Part shown: positions 24,812 to 32,565 of the stretch, in pieces
Position numbering within the stretch: the first letter of the stretch is position 1
Layout of the letters: each line of letters begins with the position of its first letter
NCBI RefSeq assembly: GCF_014642915.1
Contig: NZ_BMJE01000001.1
Span: 62,001-126,000 of the forward strand
Length of the DNA: 64,000 nucleotides
Source of the DNA: Flavobacterium suaedae
GTDB lineage: Bacteria; Bacteroidota; Bacteroidia; Flavobacteriales; Flavobacteriaceae
Direction: 5' to 3'
Notes under the pieces: generated by a model
What the model saw: the letters and a program-made list of their open reading frames with translations, nothing else
What the model was told of the DNA's origin: nothing
Databases searched by the model: none
Position numbers and translations under genes: made by a program

Positions 24812-26011
24812 ATGGCTATCAAATCTCAAAAAAAACTATGGGGCATGGCAGCAGTACTGCTGCTTCCTGCTATAGGCTACAGCCAGTCCATGGCGGAGGA
24901 GATGAACGGCCTTCATGCCGTGCTTGACCAGCTGTACGACGAGATGATGCCTCTGTGCAGCGACCTTATCGGGATATCCCAGGGTATTGCCGGTTTTGCG
25001 GCCCTGTTCTATATAGCCTCAAGGGTCTGGCGGCACCTGGCCAATGCGGAGCCCATCGATTTCTACCCGCTGTTCCGTCCCTTTGTGATCGGTTTCTGCA
25101 TTATTTCCTTCCCGCTGGTCATTGCCATCATCAACGGCATTATGAAACCCGCGGTCAGCGCTACCGATACCATGGTGGAGAACTCCAATGCCGCTATCGA
25201 GGAGCTGCTCCGCCAGAAGGAGGAAGCTATTAAGACCACGGATGCCTGGCAGATGTACGTCGGGGAAGACGGCAGTGGCGACCGGGAACGCTGGTACAAA
25301 TATACCCACGAGGAGGATTCCGGATCCGGGGAAGGATTGATCGAGAGCATTGGCAACGACATCAAGTTTGCCATGGCCAAGGCTTCCTACAATTTCAGGA
25401 ATTCGGTCAAGGAATGGATGAGCGAAGTACTGCGTGTCCTTTTTGAGGCTGCGGCCCTTTGTATCGATACCCTACGCACCTTTCAATTGATCGTACTGGC
25501 AATACTGGGGCCACTGGTATTCGGGCTGGCTGTCTTTGAGGGCTTCCAGCATACCCTGACTGTTTGGCTGGCTCGATATATCAACGTATTCCTGTGGCTG
25601 CCCGTAGCTAATATTTTCGGGGGAATCATCGGCAAAATACAGGAAAAGATGCTGCAGGTGGACATTGCCCAGGTCAACGAGTACGGCGACACCTTTTTCA
25701 GCAGGACCGATATCGCCTACCTGGTCTTTATGATCATCGGTATCATTGGGTACTTTACCGTACCCTCGGTCGCCAATTACATTGTACACGCCGGCGGGGG
25801 CGGGGCTTTTGGACAGAAAGTGACCAGTATTTTCGGGGGTACCGCCACGGCTGCAGCACGTACCGCCTCCATGGGCGCCGGTATGGCAGCCGACGGGCTT
25901 GGCGATGCTGCAGGCAGGATGTCGGGAAGTTATTCCGGCCATGGGAGCAGCGGCCCCTATTTCGATAACGACAATTATATGAAAGATAAAGTAAAAGGCA
26001 ATGAATCATGA
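24812..26011 (+). CDS. traJ: TraJ-like conjugation protein (VirB6-like)
   Basis: 399 aa. Signal segment, then several transmembrane helices: around 50-70 (GISQGIAGFAALFYIASRVW), 90-110 (FVIGFCIISFPLVIAIINGI), 230-245 (LIVLAILGPLVFGLAVFEG), 255-275 and 300-320 (AYLVFMIIGIIGYFTV), with a Gly-rich cytoplasmic tail. This is the TraJ plan of Bacteroides conjugative transposons, equivalent to VirB6, the channel base. Its stop overlaps the traK start (ATGA). Confidence 0.88.
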   Translation: MAIKSQKKLWGMAAVLLLPAIGYSQSMAEEMNGLHAVLDQLYDEMMPLCSDLIGISQGIAGFAALFYIASRVWRHLANAEPIDFYPLFRPFVIGFCIISFPLVIAIINGIMKPAVSATDTMVENSNAAIEELLRQKEEAIKTTDAWQMYVGEDGSGDRERWYKYTHEEDSGSGEGLIESIGNDIKFAMAKASYNFRNSVKEWMSEVLRVLFEAAALCIDTLRTFQLIVLAILGPLVFGLAVFEGFQHTLTVWLARYINVFLWLPVANIFGGIIGKIQEKMLQVDIAQVNEYGDTFFSRTDIAYLVFMIIGIIGYFTVPSVANYIVHAGGGGAFGQKVTSIFGGTATAAARTASMGAGMAADGLGDAAGRMSGSYSGHGSSGPYFDNDNYMKDKVKGNES

Positions 26012-26631
26012 TGTTCACAAAAATTGACAACCTTGAAACCGCCTTCCGCCATGTAAAAACCTTTACGATGGTCGTGGTGGCGGCCAGTGCCCTGGTGAGT
26101 GTCTTTGCCCTCTACCAGAGCTACACGACGGTACACCGCCTGCAGGACAAAATCTATGTGCTGGCCAATGGCAAGGCAATTGAAGCTTATGCCTCGGACC
26201 GCAGGGACAACATCGCGGTGGAAGCGCGTGACCACGTGCGCAATTTCCATCACTATTTCTTTACCCTCGACCCGGATGACAAGGTCATACGTGAGAACGT
26301 GGCAAAGGCGCTGTATCTGGCCGACAACTCGGCAAAACGGGTGTACGATGACCTTAAGGAAGGTGGGTACTACTCCGGTATCATCTCGGGTAACATCAGC
26401 CAGGGCATCACCATAGACAGTATCGTGGTGAGTGTCGCGAACTATCCCTATTACTTCCGCTGCTATGCCAAGCAGCAGATCGTAAGGCCGACCAGCATCC
26501 TTAAGCGCAACCTGATAACTGAAGGTAATCTGCGGAACGTATCGCGCAGCGACAATAACCCTCACGGTTTCCTGATCGAGCGATGGCGTACGCTGGACAA
26601 TAAAGATATCGGAACCGAAAACCGCCAGTAG
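26008..26631 (+). CDS. traK: TraK-like conjugation protein (VirB8-like)
   Basis: 207 aa. One N-terminal transmembrane helix (VKTFTMVVVAASALVSVFAL) and a periplasmic domain with DHVRNFHHYFFTLDPDDKVI, characteristic of Bacteroidota TraK, the VirB8 counterpart. It starts at 26008, overlapping traJ by 4 nt (a second ATG follows at 26011). Links the inner-membrane complex to the outer-membrane core. Confidence 0.9.
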   Translation: MMFTKIDNLETAFRHVKTFTMVVVAASALVSVFALYQSYTTVHRLQDKIYVLANGKAIEAYASDRRDNIAVEARDHVRNFHHYFFTLDPDDKVIRENVAKALYLADNSAKRVYDDLKEGGYYSGIISGNISQGITIDSIVVSVANYPYYFRCYAKQQIVRPTSILKRNLITEGNLRNVSRSDNNPHGFLIERWRTLDNKDIGTENRQ

Positions 26632-26633
26632 CC

Positions 26634-27107
26634 ATGATCGATAAAAATCAACATAAAGCAGAAAGGCCCAGCCTGCAGCAACAAATTCACGCGTTGCGGC
26701 TCCGGACACAACTGGCATGGGTGGAATGGATGGAAGCCAAGGCAGCCCGCCTTTCCCGAAAAGGGCAATACCTCTTATTAGGCCTTTTTATGGCCGTATC
26801 CGCAGGCTTTTGTACACTGATGCTCTTCGGAGGCCTTGGCAATCTAATGAGGTTTAACGCAAAACCGGCGGCTATCCGCAGTGTTGATGCCCCGCGGATC
26901 AGGAGTTCCAAAGTGGCGCCTAATGATTCCCTGCTACAGGAACGACTAGCTATTTTCCATCACTACTGGGACAGCCTTTCACTGACCGTATCCGGACGAA
27001 AGACTCGCGACAGTTTGCTGCAGACCCGGCCGGGACTGCTGGACAGCATCAGTATAGCCGAACAATTAATCGCAACTCAAAAACACGATTCTGATGAAAA
27101 ACAATGA
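26634..27107 (+). CDS. TraL-position membrane protein
   Basis: 157 aa. A basic amphipathic N-terminus, one transmembrane helix (YLLLGLFMAVSAGFCTLML) and a periplasmic tail. It sits exactly between traK and traM, where TraL is found in Bacteroides elements, and overlaps traM by 14 nt. Sequence is not strongly diagnostic, so the TraL equivalence rests on position. Confidence 0.6.
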   Translation: MIDKNQHKAERPSLQQQIHALRLRTQLAWVEWMEAKAARLSRKGQYLLLGLFMAVSAGFCTLMLFGGLGNLMRFNAKPAAIRSVDAPRIRSSKVAPNDSLLQERLAIFHHYWDSLSLTVSGRKTRDSLLQTRPGLLDSISIAEQLIATQKHDSDEKQ

Positions 27108-28347
27108 ACCCGCACCGATGCGCAGGAAAAGAAAAATCCTCTGGCTCCTGCCGCTTTTACTGCTTCCCTTTACCACGCTCTTCTTCTGGGCTATGGGAGG
27201 GGGAACACCTACCACTGCTGAGGGACATCCCAAACGCGGCTTTAACCTCAAGCTGCCTGCTGCCAACCTGGAAGATGAAGCATCCTTTGACAAGATGCAG
27301 TATTATGACAGGGCCGCACAGGATTCCATCAAGATCAATGACCTGAGGAAAAAAGACCCGAACTACTCGTATGACACCCTTAACGAAATGACCGATTCGG
27401 TTACCGGGACCGGCAGGCAGCGCAGTGGGCTCTCCATAAGCAATTTCCAGAGCCCCCAGGAGAAAAAAGTCTACGAGCAGCTGGAAGCACTACAACGTGC
27501 TGTCAGTACACCACCCGAAACCAAAAAAGCACCACCTGCTGAACCCGCTGTTGAGCACCCTGTAAACACTATCAGCCAGAGTAGGGCATTGGAGGAGATG
27601 CTGCAATCCATGGAAACGGCATCGGAGCCGGACCCCGAACTGGCACAAATAGGAGGTATGCTGGAAAGTATTTTGGATATACAGTATCCTGAGCGCGTGC
27701 AGCAGAAACTGCGTGAGCAGTCCAAAAGCAACAGGGGCAGGGTCTATGGCATTGCCACAGAACGGGACGAGGAGGTGGTATCCAGCATAGCACCACAACA
27801 GCCACATAAGGTCGCCTTTGCACCCACCGCTGTCCATACCGGTTTCTACGGCCTTGATGAAGTGACCACGGAAACCTTTCAGAATAATGCGGTATCGGCG
27901 GTCATTGCCGAGACACAGACCGTGGTCAACGGCGCTACGGTAAAAATGGAACTGGACCAGGAAATCTACATTAATGGTCAGGTGATCCCGAAAGGCACTT
28001 TTGTGGTGGGTACGGCTTCCCTGAAGGGGGAACGCCTTACCATCGAGATACAGAGCATCCGACACGGCAATTCCTTATTCCACGTGGAGCTTGCCGTATA
28101 CGACTTGGACGGGCTAAGCGGTATTTACATACCCGGAGCCATCAACAGGGATGTCGCCAAAGCCTCGGCAGACCGCTCCATGCAGACCCTGGGTGTTACC
28201 ACCCTGAGTGATTCCTGGAGTGCGCAGGCGGCAGGTGCCGGCATTGAAGCGGCTAAAGGACTGTTCAGCAAAAAAGTAAAGCTGGTAAAAGTGATCCTTA
28301 AAAAGGGCTACCGTATCCTGCTTAAAGATGAACAACAAGATAAGTAA
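27094..28347 (+). CDS. traM: TraM conjugation protein (VirB10-like)
   Basis: 417 aa. A short cytoplasmic start, a transmembrane helix (ILWLLPLLLLPFTTLFFWAM), a Pro/Glu-rich periplasmic spacer and a C-terminal VirB10-like domain (about 230-400) with NGATVKMELDQEIYINGQVI and IPKGTFVVGTASLKGERL. Matches TraM of Bacteroidota conjugative transposons, which spans the envelope. Overlaps the upstream gene by 14 nt. Confidence 0.92.
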   Translation: MKNNEPAPMRRKRKILWLLPLLLLPFTTLFFWAMGGGTPTTAEGHPKRGFNLKLPAANLEDEASFDKMQYYDRAAQDSIKINDLRKKDPNYSYDTLNEMTDSVTGTGRQRSGLSISNFQSPQEKKVYEQLEALQRAVSTPPETKKAPPAEPAVEHPVNTISQSRALEEMLQSMETASEPDPELAQIGGMLESILDIQYPERVQQKLREQSKSNRGRVYGIATERDEEVVSSIAPQQPHKVAFAPTAVHTGFYGLDEVTTETFQNNAVSAVIAETQTVVNGATVKMELDQEIYINGQVIPKGTFVVGTASLKGERLTIEIQSIRHGNSLFHVELAVYDLDGLSGIYIPGAINRDVAKASADRSMQTLGVTTLSDSWSAQAAGAGIEAAKGLFSKKVKLVKVILKKGYRILLKDEQQDK

Positions 28348-28363
28348 CCCTAATAATCAGACT

Positions 28364-29191
28364 ATGAAGACAATGTTTATTTTAAGATGTGTGCTGATGC
28401 TGCTGCCTGTTTGCCTATGGGCACAGTACAGCGGTTCGGCCCTGCCGGTTAACAGGGAAATCGGCATCTCGGAACAACAGACCACCAGCCTATTGTTCCC
28501 GTACCGTATCCTGAGCGTGGACAGGGGCAGCAGGGACATACTGGCCCAAAAGCCCAAGGGGCTTGAGAATATTTTGCAGATCAAGGCTGTGCAGGAAGAG
28601 TTCCTGCAATCCAACTTGACGGTGGTCACCGCGGACGGGAAACTCTACAATTTCCTGGTCTACTACGAAGCCTGTCCCTACTACAGTGCCTATGATTTTA
28701 CGGTCAAGGGCGCGGGAGCGGTCGTGGCTGAGCAGACGGACAATGCTGCACTGCTTGATGCCCTGGCTTCCAAAGCCTACCATGACCGGCACCGTATCCG
28801 ACTAAATGAAAGCGATAACGGCATCACCCTGTCGGTTACCGGCATGTTCGTAGAAGAGGAGTACTTTTTCTACAGGATTACCATAGAGAACGCTACCCAT
28901 ATCAGCTACACCATAGACAGGCTTCGTTTTCTGATTCGCGACCAGAAAAGGAGCAGGCGAACCGCTTCGCAGGACATTGAGATCACCCCGATAAGGGTAT
29001 GGGAACCGACTGAAAAGGTACCGCCCAATGCCCTGAAGACCTTTGTGGTGGTACTGCCCAAGTTCACCATACCGGATAAAAAGAACCTGTTTGTGGAACT
29101 GACCGAGGCATCCGGAAGCAGGCACCTGCAGCTGAAGCTGCGCAACCGCAAGGCAACGCAGGTGGTACCGCTTCCGACTTTTAATGAATAA
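28364..29191 (+). CDS. traN: TraN conjugation protein (VirB9-like)
   Basis: 275 aa from the ATG at 28364, which places a signal peptide at the N-terminus (FILRCVLMLLPVCLWAQ); a frame from 28328 would add 12 polar residues and overlap traM. Features: TTSLLFPYRILSVDRGSRDI and a beta-rich remainder ending in a Lys/Arg tail, as in TraN/VirB9 family outer-membrane core proteins. Last recognisable channel gene of the operon. Confidence 0.9.
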   Translation: MKTMFILRCVLMLLPVCLWAQYSGSALPVNREIGISEQQTTSLLFPYRILSVDRGSRDILAQKPKGLENILQIKAVQEEFLQSNLTVVTADGKLYNFLVYYEACPYYSAYDFTVKGAGAVVAEQTDNAALLDALASKAYHDRHRIRLNESDNGITLSVTGMFVEEEYFFYRITIENATHISYTIDRLRFLIRDQKRSRRTASQDIEITPIRVWEPTEKVPPNALKTFVVVLPKFTIPDKKNLFVELTEASGSRHLQLKLRNRKATQVVPLPTFNE

Positions 29192-29206
29192 CTAAAATGA
29201 TGTATT

Positions 29207-30004
29207 ATGAACGAACGTAATTATGATTACCTGAAAGACCAGGTAAAATACACCGGCTTCGGGGAAGCCCTGGAGGGCGAACTGAAGCAGCAGATGGAAA
29301 AGCAGCAACCCACTTTCAGCCTGAAGCATGATGCCTTTTACGGCGAGGACAAGGTAAGCGCGGAACTGAGTTTCAGGAAATCGGAACAGACCGACCTTTA
29401 TTTTTTCAACTCTTATAAGGTAAGCCTGCAGAAAGAGGGCAGGCCGGAATCCCTGGAGCAGACCTTTTACATCAATAAGGGCAACAACATAACCCTTAAG
29501 GAAGCCTATAACCTGATGGAGGGCAGGGCAGTGAACAAGGACCTGACCAGCAGGGAAGGGGAGGTGTACAACGCGTGGGTTTCTTTGGACTTCAAAGATA
29601 CCGACAATAACGGCAACTTCAGGCTGAACCACTACCATGAAAATTACGGTTATGACCTTGAGGCGGCAGTTGGCAAGCATGCGATAAAAGAGCTGGAAAA
29701 TCCCAGCCATAAGGAAGACCTGATGAATTCCCTGAAAAAGGGGAATCTGCAGTCGGCTACCTTTATCAGGGACGGTCAGGAGGTAAAACAGTACCTGGAA
29801 GCCAACCCGCAGTTTAAGACGGTCAATGTCTATGATGCGGACAAAAACAGGCTGGATATGCGCCAAGGTAAAGAGCAGCAGCAAAGTGAGAAACAAGGGC
29901 AGTCGGCCAAGCAGGGGCGTGGGCAATCCGCCAAGGGCGCTGATGAGGATGGACCTGGTGACGAAAAGCAAAAGAAACAACGCCGTAAGGCACAATCCAT
30001 GTAA
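29207..30004 (+). CDS. ICE accessory protein, DUF3945-like, with low-complexity tail
   Basis: 265 aa, cytoplasmic. The core (about 1-215) has YFFNSYKVSLQK, NKGNNITLKEAYNLMEGRAV and a DADKNRLDM end, similar in style to DUF3945/DUF4099 proteins carried by Bacteroidota conjugative elements. The last 45 residues are Gln/Lys/Gly-rich (KQGQSAKQGRGQ) and probably disordered. Unknown role; often near the relaxase or topoisomerase genes in related elements. Confidence 0.6.
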   Translation: MNERNYDYLKDQVKYTGFGEALEGELKQQMEKQQPTFSLKHDAFYGEDKVSAELSFRKSEQTDLYFFNSYKVSLQKEGRPESLEQTFYINKGNNITLKEAYNLMEGRAVNKDLTSREGEVYNAWVSLDFKDTDNNGNFRLNHYHENYGYDLEAAVGKHAIKELENPSHKEDLMNSLKKGNLQSATFIRDGQEVKQYLEANPQFKTVNVYDADKNRLDMRQGKEQQQSEKQGQSAKQGRGQSAKGADEDGPGDEKQKKQRRKAQSM

Positions 30005-30010
30005 CTCAGT

Positions 30011-30286
30011 ATGAATCCCCTGTCAGTTTTCCTGCGAGGCAGCCAGAACGATTACCGTATCAGCAGCACCCACATCGGGGTTTTTGCCGCCCTGGTGCAG
30101 TACAGCGCTGACAGGGGTCATATCAATCCCTATCGGGCCTACAGCTATGAGATCATGAAAATAGCCCGAATATCCAGCCTGAAAACCTACAGTCGCTGTA
30201 TGCAGGACCTTAATGCCTATGGCTACCTGAAATACGAGCCCTCAAAAAAGAAAAACCTGGCCAGCAGGATCCGGTTCAACGAATAA
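30011..30286 (+). CDS. Small winged-helix-like protein
   Basis: 91 aa. THIGVFAALVQYSADRGHIN and ARISSLKTYSRCMQDLNAYG followed by YLKYEPSKKKN look like the helix-turn-helix and wing of a replication- or plasmid-type winged helix. Seven nt after the preceding gene and ten before the next, so part of the same transcript. Likely a DNA-binding accessory of excision or transfer; inference. Confidence 0.6.
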   Translation: MNPLSVFLRGSQNDYRISSTHIGVFAALVQYSADRGHINPYRAYSYEIMKIARISSLKTYSRCMQDLNAYGYLKYEPSKKKNLASRIRFNE

Positions 30287-30296
30287 ACCCCTACCT

Positions 30297-30611
30297 ATGA
30301 AACCTTTTACCTTTGACCAGATCCCCAAACTTATCGGCAAACTCTTTGACAAGATGGATCGTATTGAAGCGCTTCTAAAAGGCCTCAACATTGAGCCACA
30401 TTCCGAGGAAGAGTTACTAACTATTACCGAAGCGGCGAAGTTTCTCAATCTTTCTGTGGCCACGTTATATTCCAAAGTCAGCCGTAACGAGATACCCGTA
30501 TGCAAAAAAGGTAAAAGGCTCTACTTTTTGAAATCGGAGCTAACAGCATGGATACAATCCGGAAAAATTCCTACCAACGAGGAAATAATGGAAAGGTCAA
30601 GGCCTGATTAA
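30297..30611 (+). CDS. Excisionase-type helix-turn-helix protein
   Basis: 104 aa. A coiled N-terminus, then LTITEAAKFLNLSVATLYSK, SRNEIPVCKKGKRLYFLKSE and LTAWI, the MerR/excisionase (DUF3853/HTH_17) pattern. Located next to the convergent integrase gene, so a recombination directionality factor is the best guess. Confidence 0.8.
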   Translation: MKPFTFDQIPKLIGKLFDKMDRIEALLKGLNIEPHSEEELLTITEAAKFLNLSVATLYSKVSRNEIPVCKKGKRLYFLKSELTAWIQSGKIPTNEEIMERSRPD

Positions 30612-30615
30612 AGCT

Positions 30616-31773
30616 TTACGTCTCATCAATTCTTCCTATTTTTATTTTTTCTGCTGCCTCCCTTTTTCGCTGATCCACCACCTTGGTATAAATTTGTGTT
30701 GTCTTTACGCTTTTATGCCCCAGCATCTTAGATACGGTCAATAAGTCAGTACCATGGGCAATCTGTAGTGTGGCGTAGGTATGTCGGAAACAATGAAAGG
30801 TGATATGCTTGCTGATACCCGCATCGGTTACCCAAATGGGCACCAGCCGGTCAAAATCCCACTTTTTAAGGTTTGGAAATACCAATTCTTCAGTACCAGT
30901 TGGTTTACCCAGTATTTCATATGCCATTTCAGAGATTGGAAGGTTCTCCTGTCGTTGGGTCTTTTGCTGCGCGAACCTAATATAATATCCATCATTTAAA
31001 GTATGCTGTACTTCTTTCCATTTAAGTTTTCGGATATCCGAATAGCGCATGCCCGTCAGTATGGAGAACAAGCTGACACGTTTTACGACTTCCTTTTTGC
31101 AGGGAGTGTGGAATAGTGCCGTGGCCTCTTCCAGCGTCAGGAAATTCCGTTGTGATTCCTGTTCCTTAATCCCTTCGATACCTGCATTCACATCAGTGCG
31201 CAATAATCCTTCCTTATAGGCTTTCTTTAGGGTGGTTCTTAGTTTGTTGAAATACGACAGCGCCGTATTCCTGGCCAGTACCTTTCCGGTATCCCTTCTG
31301 CTTTTGGCCTTTAACAGATAGTCACGGTAATCATCCACTAACACTATCGTGATATCCCCGAAACTTAATTTCTGACCATCGGCAAAGTTTTCAAAATGGC
31401 AGATGGCGCTCTCCCAAATCTCATTGCTTTGCCCCGAACGTTTTGCTGCCTGCTTTTTGAAGTAGGGCAGGAAGGGACGTTTGGCAATTTCTTTCTGGCG
31501 CAGCTGCTCCAACTCAAAAGGCGTATAGATAAATTCCTTGTTTACCTCGTTGCGGCGACGGGTGCATATCATTTCAGCCATTCTCAGGTTCTCGGAATTA
31601 TTGAGTTTTTGGGCAAAACCCTTCGGTTTTTCATAGATGTACAGTTTCAGGAATTCCCTTCGGGTTTGAATTCCAGTCTCCGAATCGGTTACAGGCGGGT
31701 AAAAGTCAAGATACAGTGACTTCCTGCCGCCGCTAAGTGTTTTGCTTCGTAATGTTACACGTGTCTTTTTCAT
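30616..31773 (-). CDS. int: Tyrosine recombinase integrase of the ICE
   Basis: 385 aa. N-terminal arm-binding domain (about 1-100), core-binding SAM-like domain (about 100-205) and catalytic domain with Arg243 (TGMRYSDI), Lys271 in a beta-hairpin, His327 and Arg330 (HCFRHTYA), His353 (LGHKS) and the nucleophile Tyr362 (IYTKV). All six conserved positions are present, so it should be active. It overlaps the zinc-ribbon/HTH gene by 4 nt (ATGA) and is its downstream partner. Convergent with the excisionase-like gene. Confidence 0.95.
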   Translation of the reverse strand: MKKTRVTLRSKTLSGGRKSLYLDFYPPVTDSETGIQTRREFLKLYIYEKPKGFAQKLNNSENLRMAEMICTRRRNEVNKEFIYTPFELEQLRQKEIAKRPFLPYFKKQAAKRSGQSNEIWESAICHFENFADGQKLSFGDITIVLVDDYRDYLLKAKSRRDTGKVLARNTALSYFNKLRTTLKKAYKEGLLRTDVNAGIEGIKEQESQRNFLTLEEATALFHTPCKKEVVKRVSLFSILTGMRYSDIRKLKWKEVQHTLNDGYYIRFAQQKTQRQENLPISEMAYEILGKPTGTEELVFPNLKKWDFDRLVPIWVTDAGISKHITFHCFRHTYATLQIAHGTDLLTVSKMLGHKSVKTTQIYTKVVDQRKREAAEKIKIGRIDET

Positions 31774-32333
31774 AGCTCCACTGCATTAAATATAACATCG
31801 AGTTCAGCTTTGGGAACATAGGTAAACTTACCTATGCAGTACTTTATAATCCCATGGCGGTGCAACAGATGGTACAGTGCCGCAGGGGACACGTTAAATT
31901 CGGCTTGTACCTGACTTATAGTATAGCAGTGCTCAATACCCGGAAAAGCCTGAACCGGTTCCAGTTTTTGCGGAATGATGGGTACGGCAAAAAAAGCTTC
32001 CATATCGCATTTTCTAAGCACGGTACGGGTTCCGAACTTGGCGATGTTCAGATGTCCCCGGTCAATTAACCGGTAAATTGTCCTTCTGCTGATTCCGAAG
32101 ATCCTTCCCGCCTGGGTAATGCTAAGGAATTCCCGCTGGGTAATTTTCTCCAAATCGCCACTTAATAAACGGCTGGTCTGCGCATTGGTTTTGTCTATTT
32201 TTTCCTGTCGCTGCGCGGCTTTGTAGGCCTTACTGTTGCACTTATGGGAACAGTATTTCGTCGTTGTTTTTTTAGCCGTGAATTCCTGCAGACAGAACTC
32301 ACAGATTTTCTTAATCCTGATGTTGGTGCTCAT
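31770..32333 (-). CDS. Zinc-ribbon protein with two excisionase-like HTH domains
   Basis: 187 aa from the ATG at 32333; a TTG start at 32456 is possible, but those extra residues would translate a repetitive stretch. An N-terminal Cys4 zinc ribbon (CEFCLQEF and CSHKC), then a MerR/excisionase HTH (FLSITQAGRIFGISRRTIYR) and a second similar HTH (YTISQVQAEFNVSPAALYHL). It precedes the integrase with a 4-nt overlap, so it could regulate or assist integrase. The architecture is distinctive, and the role is inferred. Confidence 0.75.
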   Translation of the reverse strand: MSTNIRIKKICEFCLQEFTAKKTTTKYCSHKCNSKAYKAAQRQEKIDKTNAQTSRLLSGDLEKITQREFLSITQAGRIFGISRRTIYRLIDRGHLNIAKFGTRTVLRKCDMEAFFAVPIIPQKLEPVQAFPGIEHCYTISQVQAEFNVSPAALYHLLHRHGIIKYCIGKFTYVPKAELDVIFNAVEL

Positions 32334-32346
32334 TCTCCCAATATTT

Positions 32347-32382
32347 TGTGCCTCCCTGTGCCTAAGTGTGTCTCTGTGTGCC
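32347..32382. repeat. GTG/CTC-rich degenerate repeat before the HTH gene
   Basis: A run of alternating gtgcc/ctc/tgtgtct units in the leader of the HTH gene. It resembles a cacagag-type degenerate intergenic repeat familiar from Bacteroidota genomes (from memory). Confidence 0.35.
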
Positions 32383-32427
32383 ATTATTTCGCCAAAAGAA
32401 GGTCCCGGAGGACAACTTTGAGGGCGA

Positions 32428-32447
32428 GGTACAAATGGGGTACAAAT
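32428..32447. promoter_or_regulatory. Paired ggtacaaat repeats, possible recombination arm sites
   Basis: ggtacaaat at 32428-32436 and again at 32439-32447, an 11-bp period that puts both on the same face of the helix. They lie between the recombinase operon and the mnmE terminator, where arm-type binding sites of the integrase would be expected. Confidence 0.35.
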
Positions 32448-32491
32448 TTGAGCCAAACATCACCAAATAAAGATAAAGTGGCTAAAAATGA

Positions 32492-32534
32492 AAAACCAGT
32501 TAAATTGCTGTTTTATAACAATTTAACTGGTTTT
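32492..32534 (-). terminator. Terminator downstream of mnmE
   Basis: Sixteen-bp perfect arms (32492-32507 and 32519-32534) around an 11-nt loop. On the minus strand T-rich sequence follows, so it ends the mnmE transcript. It is a convenient outer limit for the ICE. Confidence 0.8.
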
Positions 32535-32565
32535 GTTTGTGTTGTCTTGTGATATTTTGCGCCTG

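Larger units (their letters stand above)
1..32490. mobile_element. Integrative conjugative element, right-hand part
   Basis: A nearly complete Bacteroidota-type conjugation operon (19.1-29.2 kb), a tyrosine integrase (30616-31773) and regulators lie beside the 3' end of mnmE. The base composition is higher in G+C by eye than the AT-rich backbone that begins at mnmE. The right boundary is inferred to lie between the HTH gene start (32333) and the mnmE terminator (32492-32534). No relaxase or coupling protein is in the window, so the element must continue to the left of position 1. The cargo is a SusC/SusD/peptidase operon and a defence-like island. That this is an ICE is well supported; the exact ends and present mobility are inference. 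Confidence 0.8.

Noticed and set aside
25975-26718. 247-aa open frame antisense to traJ-traK
   Set aside because: Overlaps two well-supported tra genes completely and shows no family motif.
29192-29995. 267-aa hydrophobic open frame antisense to the DUF3945-like gene
   Set aside because: The sense gene fits ICE context; the antisense frame is a by-product of its codon use.
32244-32552. 102-aa frame on the + strand across the integrase region
   Set aside because: It is antisense to the HTH gene and includes the mnmE terminator stem and repeats.
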